This document shows, in pieces, positions 1 through 5,394 of a stretch of 5,849 bases of DNA. Below the pieces are notes generated by a model, which worked only from the letters and a program-made list of their open reading frames with translations, was not told the DNA's origin and did no database searches. Positions within the stretch are counted from its first letter, which is position 1. Every line of letters begins with the position of its first letter. This stretch comes from Candidatus Dojkabacteria bacterium. Lineage in GTDB: Bacteria > Patescibacteriota > Dojkabacteria > SC72. The stretch spans positions 1 to 5,849 of the forward strand of contig WOZL01000115.1 in NCBI GenBank assembly GCA_011620305.1, read 5' to 3'. Position numbers and translations under genes: made by a program.

Positions 1-308
1 TTAATCCTTCTATGTATATCTGCATGATCTTCTAAAAGCTCTTCAGAGTTCTCTGTTGAACTGTAAAGTTCAGTTAAGGATGTTAAGTCATCTGTTAGTT
101 TCTGAGCTGTTTCGATTTCACTCTTTAAATTCTCCAACCTTTTCATAACTCTCTGTGCTCTTTGAGTATCTTGCCAGAAATCTTCTTTTAGAGATTCTTT
201 TTCTAAATCCTTAACTATCTCTTTTTTCTTGTCTAAATCAAGAGACTCAATTATAGATTCTAAAAGTTCTTTATCATTTTCTAACTCTTTTTTTGTTACA
301 ACTTCCAT
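1..308 (-). CDS. prfB: Peptide chain release factor 2, N-terminal part (cut by window edge)
   Basis: Release factor 2 reads UGA and UAA stop codons in the ribosomal A site and triggers peptide release. Only the first 102 residues are here; the rest lies beyond position 1. The ATG is at 308-306. The protein is a charged, helical N-terminal domain. Its signature is DFWQDTQRAQRVMKRLENLK (residues 43-62), matching the RF2-type FW/VW-x-D-x-x-RAQ-x-x-M segment rather than RF1. The catalytic GGQ and SPF motifs would be outside the window. Residues 22-26 (SLDLD) line up with the place where many bacterial prfB genes carry an in-frame UGA and a +1 frameshift site. Here the gene reads straight through as CTT GAT, so that autoregulation is absent. 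The gene is divergent from gpmI. No Shine-Dalgarno is visible, and a TATAAT lies 8 bp upstream of the ATG, suggesting a leaderless or near-leaderless mRNA. Confidence 0.9.
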   Translation of the reverse strand, partial: MEVVTKKELENDKELLESIIESLDLDKKKEIVKDLEKESLKEDFWQDTQRAQRVMKRLENLKSEIETAQKLTDDLTSLTELYSSTENSEELLEDHADIHRRI

Positions 309-345
309 TGCAATATATTATATACTATGTAATGATATTGGACAT
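309..345. promoter_or_regulatory. Divergent prfB/gpmI promoter region with overlapping -10 elements
   Basis: The 37 bp between the two start codons must hold both promoters unless upstream signals lie inside the genes. On the minus strand, TATAAT reads from 322 to 317. A start site about 7 bp further would fall near 310, two bases before the prfB ATG. On the plus strand, TATACT at 321-326 overlaps it by two bases and would start gpmI near 333, giving a leader of about 13 nt. No good -35 box is seen for either. An imperfectly placed repeat, CAATAT (311-316) and ATATTG (335-340), flanks both -10 elements. The region is so AT-rich that chance matches are likely, so this is tentative. Confidence 0.4.
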
Positions 346-1989
346 ATGTTTGACTTTCTAAATCGTAAAAAACAGAAAAAGAATGGTGATACAGAGCTTG
401 ATAGGCTAGTTACCTTAATCATCTTAGATGGTTTTGGTGTACATCCCGACCCTATAGGTAATGCTGTACTTGGAGCAAAGACTCCATTTCTTGATACAGC
501 ATGGACTCATGGTAAATCTACGCTAATTCACGCCTCTGGTACTCATGTAGGGTTACCAAATGAAGTAGCAGGTAACAGTGAGGTTGGTCATCTTAATATT
601 GGTGCTGGTCAGGTTGTATATCAGTCTTTGCCAAGAATTAATGATGCAATTGCTCACCATGATTTAGAAGGGAATCCAGTTGTTAACGGTATGTTTAAGC
701 ACATAAAGGAGAACAATTCTAGATTACATTTAGTAGGTGTACTTAGTGCAGCTGGTGTACATGGGCATATTAAGCATCTTTTCTCATTATTGGAGCTTTG
801 TAAGAGTAGAGGAGTAGATCCATATATTCATGTAATGCTAGATGGTAGAGATACCCCACCTACTGAAGGGTATTGGTATCTTAGTAAATTAAACAAGAAA
901 ATCAGAGAGCTAGGTATAGGTAAGATAGCTTCAATGATGGGTAGATATTACGGTATGGATAGGGATACTAGATGGGATAGGACAAAGCTTGCATATGATG
1001 CTATGGTTGGTATATCCAATATTAAGTTTGTAGATCCAATTAAGGCTCTTCAAGATTCATATGCTAAAGATATTACAGACCAGTTTGTAATACCCAGTGT
1101 AGCAGTTGATACTTCAGGGAAATTAATTGGGAAGGTAGAGAGTAATGATGCAATACTTTTTTGGAACTTTAGAGAGGATAGGGCAAGACAATTAACCAAG
1201 GCTTTTGTTATGAAAGATTGGGATTATTTCCCAAGAAGAGACTTCCCTGAGAATGTATACTTTGTAACTATGACTGGTTATGAAGAGGGACTTCCTGCTA
1301 AAGTAATATTTCCTCCTAAGGAAGTTGATACACCTATAGCGGAATATTTGAGTAGTATAGGTATTAACCAGTTACATGTATCTGAAACAGAAAAGCATAT
1401 GCATGTATCTTACTTTTTTAATGGTGGTGTAGAGCAACCACATACCGGTGAAGATTGGTTAAACTTCCCTTCGCCAAGAGTAAATGATTATGCAGGTACA
1501 CCTGCCATGAGTGCAGAGGCAATTACCCAGGGTACTATTGAAAGAATTAAAAAGAATGATGAGTACAAATATGGTTTTATTGTAGTTAACTATGCTAATC
1601 CAGATATGTTAGGACATACTGGAGATTTTAATGCTACAGTTAAGGCAAATGAGATTACGGATGCATATTCTGCTCAGTTAGCAATGGAGACCCTAAAGAA
1701 AGGTGGGTCAGTTATAATAACGGCAGATCATGGGAACTGTGAGACAATGATTAACAGAGTGACTAAGGAGGTTGATATTGCTCATACTAACAACCCTGTA
1801 CCATTTACAATATTAGATAGTTTAGACCAGGTACAAAACAAAGATGGTAGAGAAGTGGTGAAGGTTGGAACTGGTGATAGGGCTAAGGTAACAGGTATCT
1901 TAGCAGATGTGGCTCCTACTGTTCTTGGTTCAATGGGTGTGGATATACCATCCTCAATGACAGGTATGGATTTAAACAGGGTTATATAG
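346..1989 (+). CDS. gpmI: 2,3-bisphosphoglycerate-independent phosphoglycerate mutase
   Basis: This cytosolic glycolytic enzyme interconverts 3- and 2-phosphoglycerate through a phosphoserine intermediate and two metal ions, usually Mn2+. The 547-residue product has the full family set. Asp28 (LIILDGFG) binds metal and Ser78 (GNSEVGHLNIGAG) is the phosphorylated serine. His139 lies in GVHGHIKHLF, and Arg168-Asp169 in LDGRD. Arg200 and Arg206 lie in RYYGMDRD, Arg276 and Arg279 in NFREDR, and Lys350 in SETEKHMH. Metal ligands follow at Asp420 and His424 (NPDMLGH), Asp461-His462 (ADHGN) and His480 (AHTNNPVPF). The protein is about 30 residues longer than typical forms, partly through a basic, Lys-rich N-terminal tail of about 20 residues. 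An in-frame ATG at 229 exists, but the extra 39 residues would overlap prfB and resemble no mutase, so ATG 346 is preferred. Only a weak GGA precedes it. The 3' end overlaps uppP by 8 bp, tail to tail. Confidence 0.97.
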   Translation: MFDFLNRKKQKKNGDTELDRLVTLIILDGFGVHPDPIGNAVLGAKTPFLDTAWTHGKSTLIHASGTHVGLPNEVAGNSEVGHLNIGAGQVVYQSLPRINDAIAHHDLEGNPVVNGMFKHIKENNSRLHLVGVLSAAGVHGHIKHLFSLLELCKSRGVDPYIHVMLDGRDTPPTEGYWYLSKLNKKIRELGIGKIASMMGRYYGMDRDTRWDRTKLAYDAMVGISNIKFVDPIKALQDSYAKDITDQFVIPSVAVDTSGKLIGKVESNDAILFWNFREDRARQLTKAFVMKDWDYFPRRDFPENVYFVTMTGYEEGLPAKVIFPPKEVDTPIAEYLSSIGINQLHVSETEKHMHVSYFFNGGVEQPHTGEDWLNFPSPRVNDYAGTPAMSAEAITQGTIERIKKNDEYKYGFIVVNYANPDMLGHTGDFNATVKANEITDAYSAQLAMETLKKGGSVIITADHGNCETMINRVTKEVDIAHTNNPVPFTILDSLDQVQNKDGREVVKVGTGDRAKVTGILADVAPTVLGSMGVDIPSSMTGMDLNRVI

Positions 1990-2779
1990 CTAATACAAGT
2001 ATTAAAATTCCTATAAGAATTCTATAGACGCCAAATACTGTTAACCATTTCTTTTTCTTATATTTCTCAACTATAGTGAGTGATAGATATCCAATTACTA
2101 AAGTTAACAGTACAAAGGGAAACATTTTAACTACAGAAAGTGATGCAGTTAACGTAGAGGGGTCGGTACTATCTAAATATGTTTTGGCGATTTCATATAG
2201 AGTGCTACCAAGGAGAATTGGGATACCAAGTATAAAGCTAAATTTAAATGCACTGTACTTATCCAAACCAAGCATTATACCTGTAAGAGTTGTAATACCA
2301 GACCTAGATGTGCCTGGTACCAATGCAAGAGTTTGTCCCAGTCCAATAATGAGCATACTCTTTAAATCTACTTTCTCTGGAGATATTTTCTTAGTAGGTA
2401 GGTCAATGTTCTCAAAGAGAATAAATAGAAGACCTACAACAATTAGAGAAATTGCAATAATGGTACTACCATGAAAAGTGGAAGCGATGTAATCTTGAAG
2501 AAATACGCCCACAAGTGCTGCTGGTAGAGAAGCTAATAAGAGCTTAAGAAAAAACAACCATTTCTCTTTTGTGAAGAAATTTTTAAATAGAACTTTACGA
2601 TAGAAAACAATTACAGCTAATGTAGTGCCTAGGTGTAATACTGAAAGAAGAAAGAAGTCTCCAGATATTTCAAAATCAAGAAATTTGCCTATTAAAATTA
2701 GATGTCCGGTACTTGAAATTGGTAGTACTTCAGTTATACCCTGTACTATAGAAAGTATAACTATTTTAAATGTATTCAT
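1982..2779 (-). CDS. uppP: Undecaprenyl-diphosphate phosphatase (UppP/BacA family)
   Basis: This integral membrane enzyme removes a phosphate from undecaprenyl diphosphate, regenerating the lipid carrier used for peptidoglycan and other surface polymers. The 265-residue length is close to the family norm of about 270. Both signature regions are intact. QGITEVLPISSTGH (residues 13-26) carries the (E/Q)-x3-E motif with Gln13 and Glu17, followed by the conserved Ser/Thr/His stretch. PGTSRSGITT (residues 155-164) carries the phosphate-binding Ser158 and Arg159. Roughly seven or eight hydrophobic segments are visible, the last at the extreme C-terminus (LIGILILVLAI). The ATG at 2779 is preceded by AGGA (2791-2788) with an 8-nt spacer, the clearest Shine-Dalgarno in the window. 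The gene converges on gpmI and diverges from the cohesin-like gene. Overexpression of family members can raise bacitracin tolerance, but this is a normal housekeeping copy. Confidence 0.97.
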   Translation of the reverse strand: MNTFKIVILSIVQGITEVLPISSTGHLILIGKFLDFEISGDFFLLSVLHLGTTLAVIVFYRKVLFKNFFTKEKWLFFLKLLLASLPAALVGVFLQDYIASTFHGSTIIAISLIVVGLLFILFENIDLPTKKISPEKVDLKSMLIIGLGQTLALVPGTSRSGITTLTGIMLGLDKYSAFKFSFILGIPILLGSTLYEIAKTYLDSTDPSTLTASLSVVKMFPFVLLTLVIGYLSLTIVEKYKKKKWLTVFGVYRILIGILILVLAI

Positions 2780-2787
2780 TGTTTAAT

Positions 2788-2791
2788 TCCT
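2788..2791 (-). promoter_or_regulatory. Ribosome binding site of uppP
   Basis: AGGA on the minus strand lies 8 nt upstream of the uppP ATG at 2779. It is the only well-placed Shine-Dalgarno-like core in the window, and it supports both the start choice and an mRNA leader of at least about 15 nt. Confidence 0.5.
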
Positions 2792-2806
2792 AATTTATTC
2801 TCTTTT

Positions 2807-2835
2807 ATGGTAATATTTTTTAACATGATAGTCAA
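2807..2835 (-). promoter_or_regulatory. Probable sigma-70-type promoter of uppP
   Basis: On the minus strand, TTGACT (2835-2830, five of six matches to the -35 consensus) is followed after 17 bp by TACCAT (2812-2807, four of six matches to the -10). Transcription would begin near 2800. That leaves a leader of about 20 nt that retains the AGGA at 2791-2788. The -35 box lies inside the start of the divergent cohesin-like gene, and the -10 overlaps that gene's own -10. The match is by eye only. Confidence 0.45.
2808..2816 (+). promoter_or_regulatory. Extended -10 element for the cohesin-like gene
   Basis: TGG-TAATAT fits an extended -10 (TGn followed by a TATAAT-like hexamer with five of six matches). 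A start site about 7 bp after the hexamer falls near 2823, two bases before ATG 2825. The transcript would be essentially leaderless. If so, the earlier in-frame ATG at 2807 would not be in the mRNA. No -35 is evident, which extended -10 promoters can tolerate. Confidence 0.4.
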
Positions 2836-3538
2836 AAGGTTTATAAAATCAATTGTTGTACTTCTAATTTATTTCTCATTGCATTTACTAATAGTGCCTA
2901 CAGTAAATGCTGCTTCTCCAACTCTCTCTTTCTATCCTAGTAGTGGAATTATAAAGGACCCAGAAGAGGGTTTTGCAGTTGATATATTAATAGATAGTGG
3001 AGGTCAGGAGTTATCAAAAGTAACAGCTGCTTTTAATTTTGATCCTAAACAGTTACAAATAGTTGAGGCAAATAAAAATAATTCCCTTTTTGAGCAGTGG
3101 CCCGAAGATGAAAGTTCTTTGGATAATCAAAATGGTGTAGTTATGCTTACAGGTTTTACACAGTCAGGCTCAGGCGAATTCTATCAAACAGTAGGTGATC
3201 CTGATGTATTTGCGAGAGTAGAGTTTGAGGTAATAGAAGATGAATTGGATGAGGAGATTGTTCTCTCATGGGACTTTGGAGAGAGTGATCCACTATTTAA
3301 AACAGCATTAATTGTAGATGGTAGCCCTCCACAAAATATACTTGATACAGCAAGTTTGGGTAGTAGGCCACAGGATGCGGTACTTAGGTTAGGAGAATTA
3401 ACTCAAACAGCCATAGATTCCAGATATATACCATTTATACTAGGTGGCTTTTTGATTTTAATAGCGGGAGTTATAATTAGTAGTAAGCCTGAAGTTACTA
3501 GAAAGAAATTTGGTACTGTTGTTGTATATGATGAGTAA
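2825..3538 (+). CDS. Secreted, membrane-anchored cohesin-domain-like protein
   Basis: The 237-residue product looks like an exported surface protein; its partner is unknown. A signal peptide spans residues 1-29: basic start (VKRFIK), a hydrophobic core, and a probable cut after VNA. Residues of about 32-160 form a beta-rich domain of cohesin type. It opens with LSFYPSSGIIKDPEEGFAVD, followed by TAAFNFDPKQLQIVEA, the usual pattern of a first strand, a Gly/Pro turn and a 'y/fDP..l.i' strand. The later strand VFARVEFEVI matches the family's 'la.v.F.v' element. An acidic stretch follows, then one C-terminal transmembrane helix (about residues 202-218, FILGGFLILIAGVIISS) and a short basic tail (RKKF). 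This predicts an extracellular domain tethered to the membrane. No dockerin partner or cellulase is visible, so a cellulosome role is not implied. ATG 2825 is preferred to ATG 2807 because the latter sits inside the likely promoter. The next gene overlaps its 3' end. Confidence 0.75.
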   Translation: MIVKRFIKSIVVLLIYFSLHLLIVPTVNAASPTLSFYPSSGIIKDPEEGFAVDILIDSGGQELSKVTAAFNFDPKQLQIVEANKNNSLFEQWPEDESSLDNQNGVVMLTGFTQSGSGEFYQTVGDPDVFARVEFEVIEDELDEEIVLSWDFGESDPLFKTALIVDGSPPQNILDTASLGSRPQDAVLRLGELTQTAIDSRYIPFILGGFLILIAGVIISSKPEVTRKKFGTVVVYDE

Positions 3539-4619
3539 AGATCTTAAAGTTGCACTTGTTTTTGAAAATCTCTTCTCTTGGGGTGGAGCAGCTGTAGTTA
3601 ATCAGCATTTTGTAGAACTATTTCCAGAGGCTGATATTTTTGCAATGTTTGGTAAACAAGAATTCTCTGATAGATATTTTGATGGTAAGAAAGTAAAGTT
3701 TTCATTTTTAAACAAGCTTCCATTTCCAAATAGATTACATACTTACTATTTACCTCTTTGGCCAGTAGCTATAGAGTCGTTTGATCTCTCAGATTACGAT
3801 TTAGTTATTTCCTCTAGCCATTCTGTAGCAAAAGGTTGTATTACTTCACAAAACTGTATTCATATTTCATATGTTCATACTCCTATGAGATTTCTTTGGG
3901 ACCTAAAAGATATATATTCTAAATATGGTTTGTTAAAATCGCCAATTTTAAATTACATGAGAATGTGGGATGTATCATCTGCAAGTAGACCAGACAAGAT
4001 TATTACCATCTCAAATTTCGTAAATAGGCGTATTAAGAGATACTGGGGTAGAGAAGCAGATACCATTATCAACCCTCCCGTTAAGCTTTTTGAGGGAGAT
4101 TTAGTGTCATACAGTAAGAGAGAGAGTTACTTTGTAGCTGGTGCACCTTTTGCAGAGAATAAGGGGGGAGAGTTCTTAGTAGAGTGTGCAAATGAATTGG
4201 GTTTTAGATTAAAAATCATAGGAAAGAGTAGGGGATATAGAAGACTTAAAAGGCTTTCTAAGGGTCGTAGCAATATTGAATTTCTAGGTAGAGTTTCTGA
4301 AGAAGAGAAATGGGATGTAATGAGTAGAGCTAGGGGTTTTGTTGCAGCTGGTATTGAAGATTTCGGTATATTTCCTCTAGAGGCTATGAGCTGTGGTACA
4401 CCTGTATTAGCTTTTAAGAGAGGTGGGTATTTAGATACTGTTAAGGAGAATATAAATGGGGTGTTCTTTAGTGAATCTACAGTAGATGATTTCCAAAAAG
4501 GTCTAAAGGAATTAGAGAGTAAACAGTGGGATATAGAAAAGGTTAGAGAGAGTGTGAAGAAGTATAGTAGTGAGAGGTTTAATAGAGAGGTTGAAGAGTA
4601 TATTAGAAACAGTATATAA
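3528..4619 (+). CDS. GT4-family glycosyltransferase (WbaZ-like mannosyltransferase type)
   Basis: This cytoplasmic or membrane-associated retaining glycosyltransferase moves sugar from a nucleotide-sugar donor to a growing glycan; substrate and product cannot be read from sequence. The 363-residue protein has a GT-B layout. The N-terminal Rossmann half begins KVALVFE with a GGA loop. YVHTPMRFLWD (residues 115-125) is typical of the WbaZ-like O-antigen mannosyltransferase subgroup. The C-terminal donor half has Lys212 (AENKGG) and the hallmark E-x7-E pair at Glu277 and Glu285 (EDFGIFPLEAMSCGTPV). The Arg usually paired with that Lys is not evident; some related enzymes also lack it. Two tandem ATGs (3528 and 3531) overlap the cohesin-like gene's end by 11 or 8 nt. 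No Shine-Dalgarno precedes them, so translation is probably coupled. The overlap implies one operon, and possibly a role in surface-glycan synthesis or in glycosylating exported proteins. Its last codons hold the tRNA promoter. Confidence 0.92.
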   Translation: MMSKDLKVALVFENLFSWGGAAVVNQHFVELFPEADIFAMFGKQEFSDRYFDGKKVKFSFLNKLPFPNRLHTYYLPLWPVAIESFDLSDYDLVISSSHSVAKGCITSQNCIHISYVHTPMRFLWDLKDIYSKYGLLKSPILNYMRMWDVSSASRPDKIITISNFVNRRIKRYWGREADTIINPPVKLFEGDLVSYSKRESYFVAGAPFAENKGGEFLVECANELGFRLKIIGKSRGYRRLKRLSKGRSNIEFLGRVSEEEKWDVMSRARGFVAAGIEDFGIFPLEAMSCGTPVLAFKRGGYLDTVKENINGVFFSESTVDDFQKGLKELESKQWDIEKVRESVKKYSSERFNREVEEYIRNSI

Positions 4620-4620
4620 T
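4591..4620 (+). promoter_or_regulatory. Promoter of the tRNA-Phe/tRNA-Gly/mpg unit, inside the GT gene end
   Basis: TTGAAG (4591-4596, four of six -35 matches), an 18-bp spacer, then a perfect TATAAT (4615-4620). The -10 contains the glycosyltransferase stop codon (TAA 4617-4619). Transcription would start near 4627, three bases before tRNA-Phe. This is the best-formed promoter on the plus strand, and its placement directly before a stable RNA gene supports it. Confidence 0.65.
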
Positions 4621-4629
4621 ACCTGTAGC

Positions 4630-4705
4630 GCCAAGATAGCTCAGTAGGTAGAGCACGTGTCTGAAAAACACGGGGTCCCCAGTTCGATCCTGGGTCTTGG
4701 CACCA
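4630..4705 (+). tRNA. tRNA-Phe (anticodon GAA)
   Basis: A complete 76-nt cloverleaf. The acceptor stem GCCAAGA pairs with TCTTGGC, followed by discriminator A and a genome-encoded CCA (4703-4705). The D stem is GCTC/GAGC with an 8-nt loop containing GG. The anticodon stem CGTGT/ACACG closes the loop CTGAAAA, placing GAA at 4663-4665. The variable loop is GGGTC. The T stem CCCAG/CTGGG closes TTCGATC. All stems pair perfectly. It decodes both Phe codons, UUU by wobble. It starts 10 bp after the glycosyltransferase stop codon. Confidence 0.98.
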
Positions 4706-4709
4706 ATGT

Positions 4710-4786
4710 GCGAGAGTAGTTCAGTTGGCTAGAACGACACATTGCCAATGTGTAGGTCGCGGGTTCGAATCCCGTCTCTCGCTCCA
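4710..4786 (+). tRNA. tRNA-Gly (anticodon GCC)
   Basis: A complete 77-nt cloverleaf. The acceptor stem GCGAGAG pairs with CTCTCGC, followed by discriminator T and an encoded CCA (4784-4786). The D stem is GTTC/GAAC with a 9-nt loop. The anticodon stem ACACA/TGTGT closes TTGCCAA, placing GCC at 4744-4746. The variable loop is AGGTC. The T stem GCGGG/CCCGT, with one G-T pair at its base, closes TTCGAAT. It reads GGC and GGU glycine codons. Only 4 bp separate it from tRNA-Phe, so both are almost certainly cut from one precursor. It is 13 bp upstream of the DNA glycosylase gene. Confidence 0.98.
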
Positions 4787-4799
4787 TTACCCCAACTAT

Positions 4800-5378
4800 A
4801 TGAAGAAATTACAAAGAAAATTTTTCATAAGAGATTGTATCACTGTTTCTAAAGAATTATTAGGAAAAATAGTTGTACATAACTCTAAACAGGGTACTGT
4901 ATCTGGACGTATTACAGAAACAGAAAGCTATGAGGCTTACACAGATCCGTCAGCTCATTCATATAAGGGTAAGACAGAGAGAAATAAATCACTCTATCTT
5001 GAGGGAGGATACCTCTACCTATTTAAAATCCATAGATACATATGTATGGATATTGTTACAGGAGAGGAGGGTGTCCCTAGTAGTGTACTTCTAAGAAGTC
5101 TAGAGCCATTAGAAGGTATAGATATTATGAAAGAGAATAGAGGTAAACAGAAGCTAATAGAGCTAACTACAGGTCCAGGTAAATTGGTACAAGCATTAGG
5201 AATAGAGTATAAATACGATGGGTACAATATATACCAACCAGATTCAAAGATATACATAGTAGATGATGGATATGAAGTAGAAGATATAGTACAAACAACT
5301 AGAGTAGGTATATCCAAAGCTAAAGACCTTAAAAACCGATTCTATATTAAAAACAGTAAATATATTTCTAAAAAATAG
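4800..5378 (+). CDS. mpg: Alkyladenine (3-methyladenine) DNA glycosylase, AAG/MPG family
   Basis: This monofunctional base-excision repair enzyme flips out and removes alkylated or deaminated purines (3-methyladenine, hypoxanthine, ethenoadenine). Its 192 residues match the compact bacterial form of about 190-200. GRITETESYEAYTDPSAHSY (residues 36-55) holds the catalytic region. By alignment with human AAG from memory, Glu42 is the water-activating glutamate, while Tyr44 and His53 stack on the flipped base. Arg99 in VLLRSLEP, GPGKLVQALGI and the C-terminal RVGI/RFYI elements are also family-typical. The segment LYLFKIHRYICMD has Asp84 where human AAG has Asn169, and no Tyr at the wedge position. 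The ATG at 4800 is chosen because an in-frame start at 4725 lies inside tRNA-Gly. It has no Shine-Dalgarno and no promoter of its own, so the gene is probably co-transcribed with the tRNAs. The stop is TAG. Confidence 0.93.
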   Translation: MKKLQRKFFIRDCITVSKELLGKIVVHNSKQGTVSGRITETESYEAYTDPSAHSYKGKTERNKSLYLEGGYLYLFKIHRYICMDIVTGEEGVPSSVLLRSLEPLEGIDIMKENRGKQKLIELTTGPGKLVQALGIEYKYDGYNIYQPDSKIYIVDDGYEVEDIVQTTRVGISKAKDLKNRFYIKNSKYISKK

Positions 5379-5394
5379 CTATCAACTCTAAATG

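Noticed and set aside
229..345. N-terminal extension of gpmI from an ATG at 229
   Set aside because: It is the antisense of the prfB start, has low-complexity Ser-rich content and no match to mutases; ATG 346 fits the divergent layout.
2006..2021. AATTC/GAATT inverted repeat considered as a terminator after gpmI
   Set aside because: Only five weak pairs, no T-run, and it lies within the uppP coding sequence.
2076..2474. 132-codon open frame on the plus strand
   Set aside because: It lies entirely antisense to the well-conserved uppP gene and shows no recognisable domain.
1982..2779. uppP as an acquired bacitracin-resistance gene
   Set aside because: Single ordinary-looking copy among housekeeping genes, no mobile-element signs; the family is essential for lipid carrier recycling.
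2807..2824. Earlier ATG for the cohesin-like protein (six extra residues)
   Set aside because: The ATG overlaps the likely extended -10, and the signal peptide is better formed from Met at 2825. Not excluded if transcription starts further upstream.
3510..3527. TTG start for the glycosyltransferase
   Set aside because: No ribosome binding site; the extra residues are not typical, and two in-frame ATGs follow at once.
4725..4799. 25-residue N-terminal extension of the DNA glycosylase
   Set aside because: It is translated from inside tRNA-Gly; family alignment begins after the ATG at 4800.
4620..4800. Integration (att) site in the tRNA pair
   Set aside because: No integrase gene or duplicated tRNA 3' end is visible in the window.
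4873..5094. 73-codon plus-strand open frame in another frame of mpg
   Set aside because: Shadow of the mpg gene with no supporting motif or start signal.
5015..5317. 100-codon minus-strand open frame
   Set aside because: Antisense shadow of mpg with no recognisable protein features.
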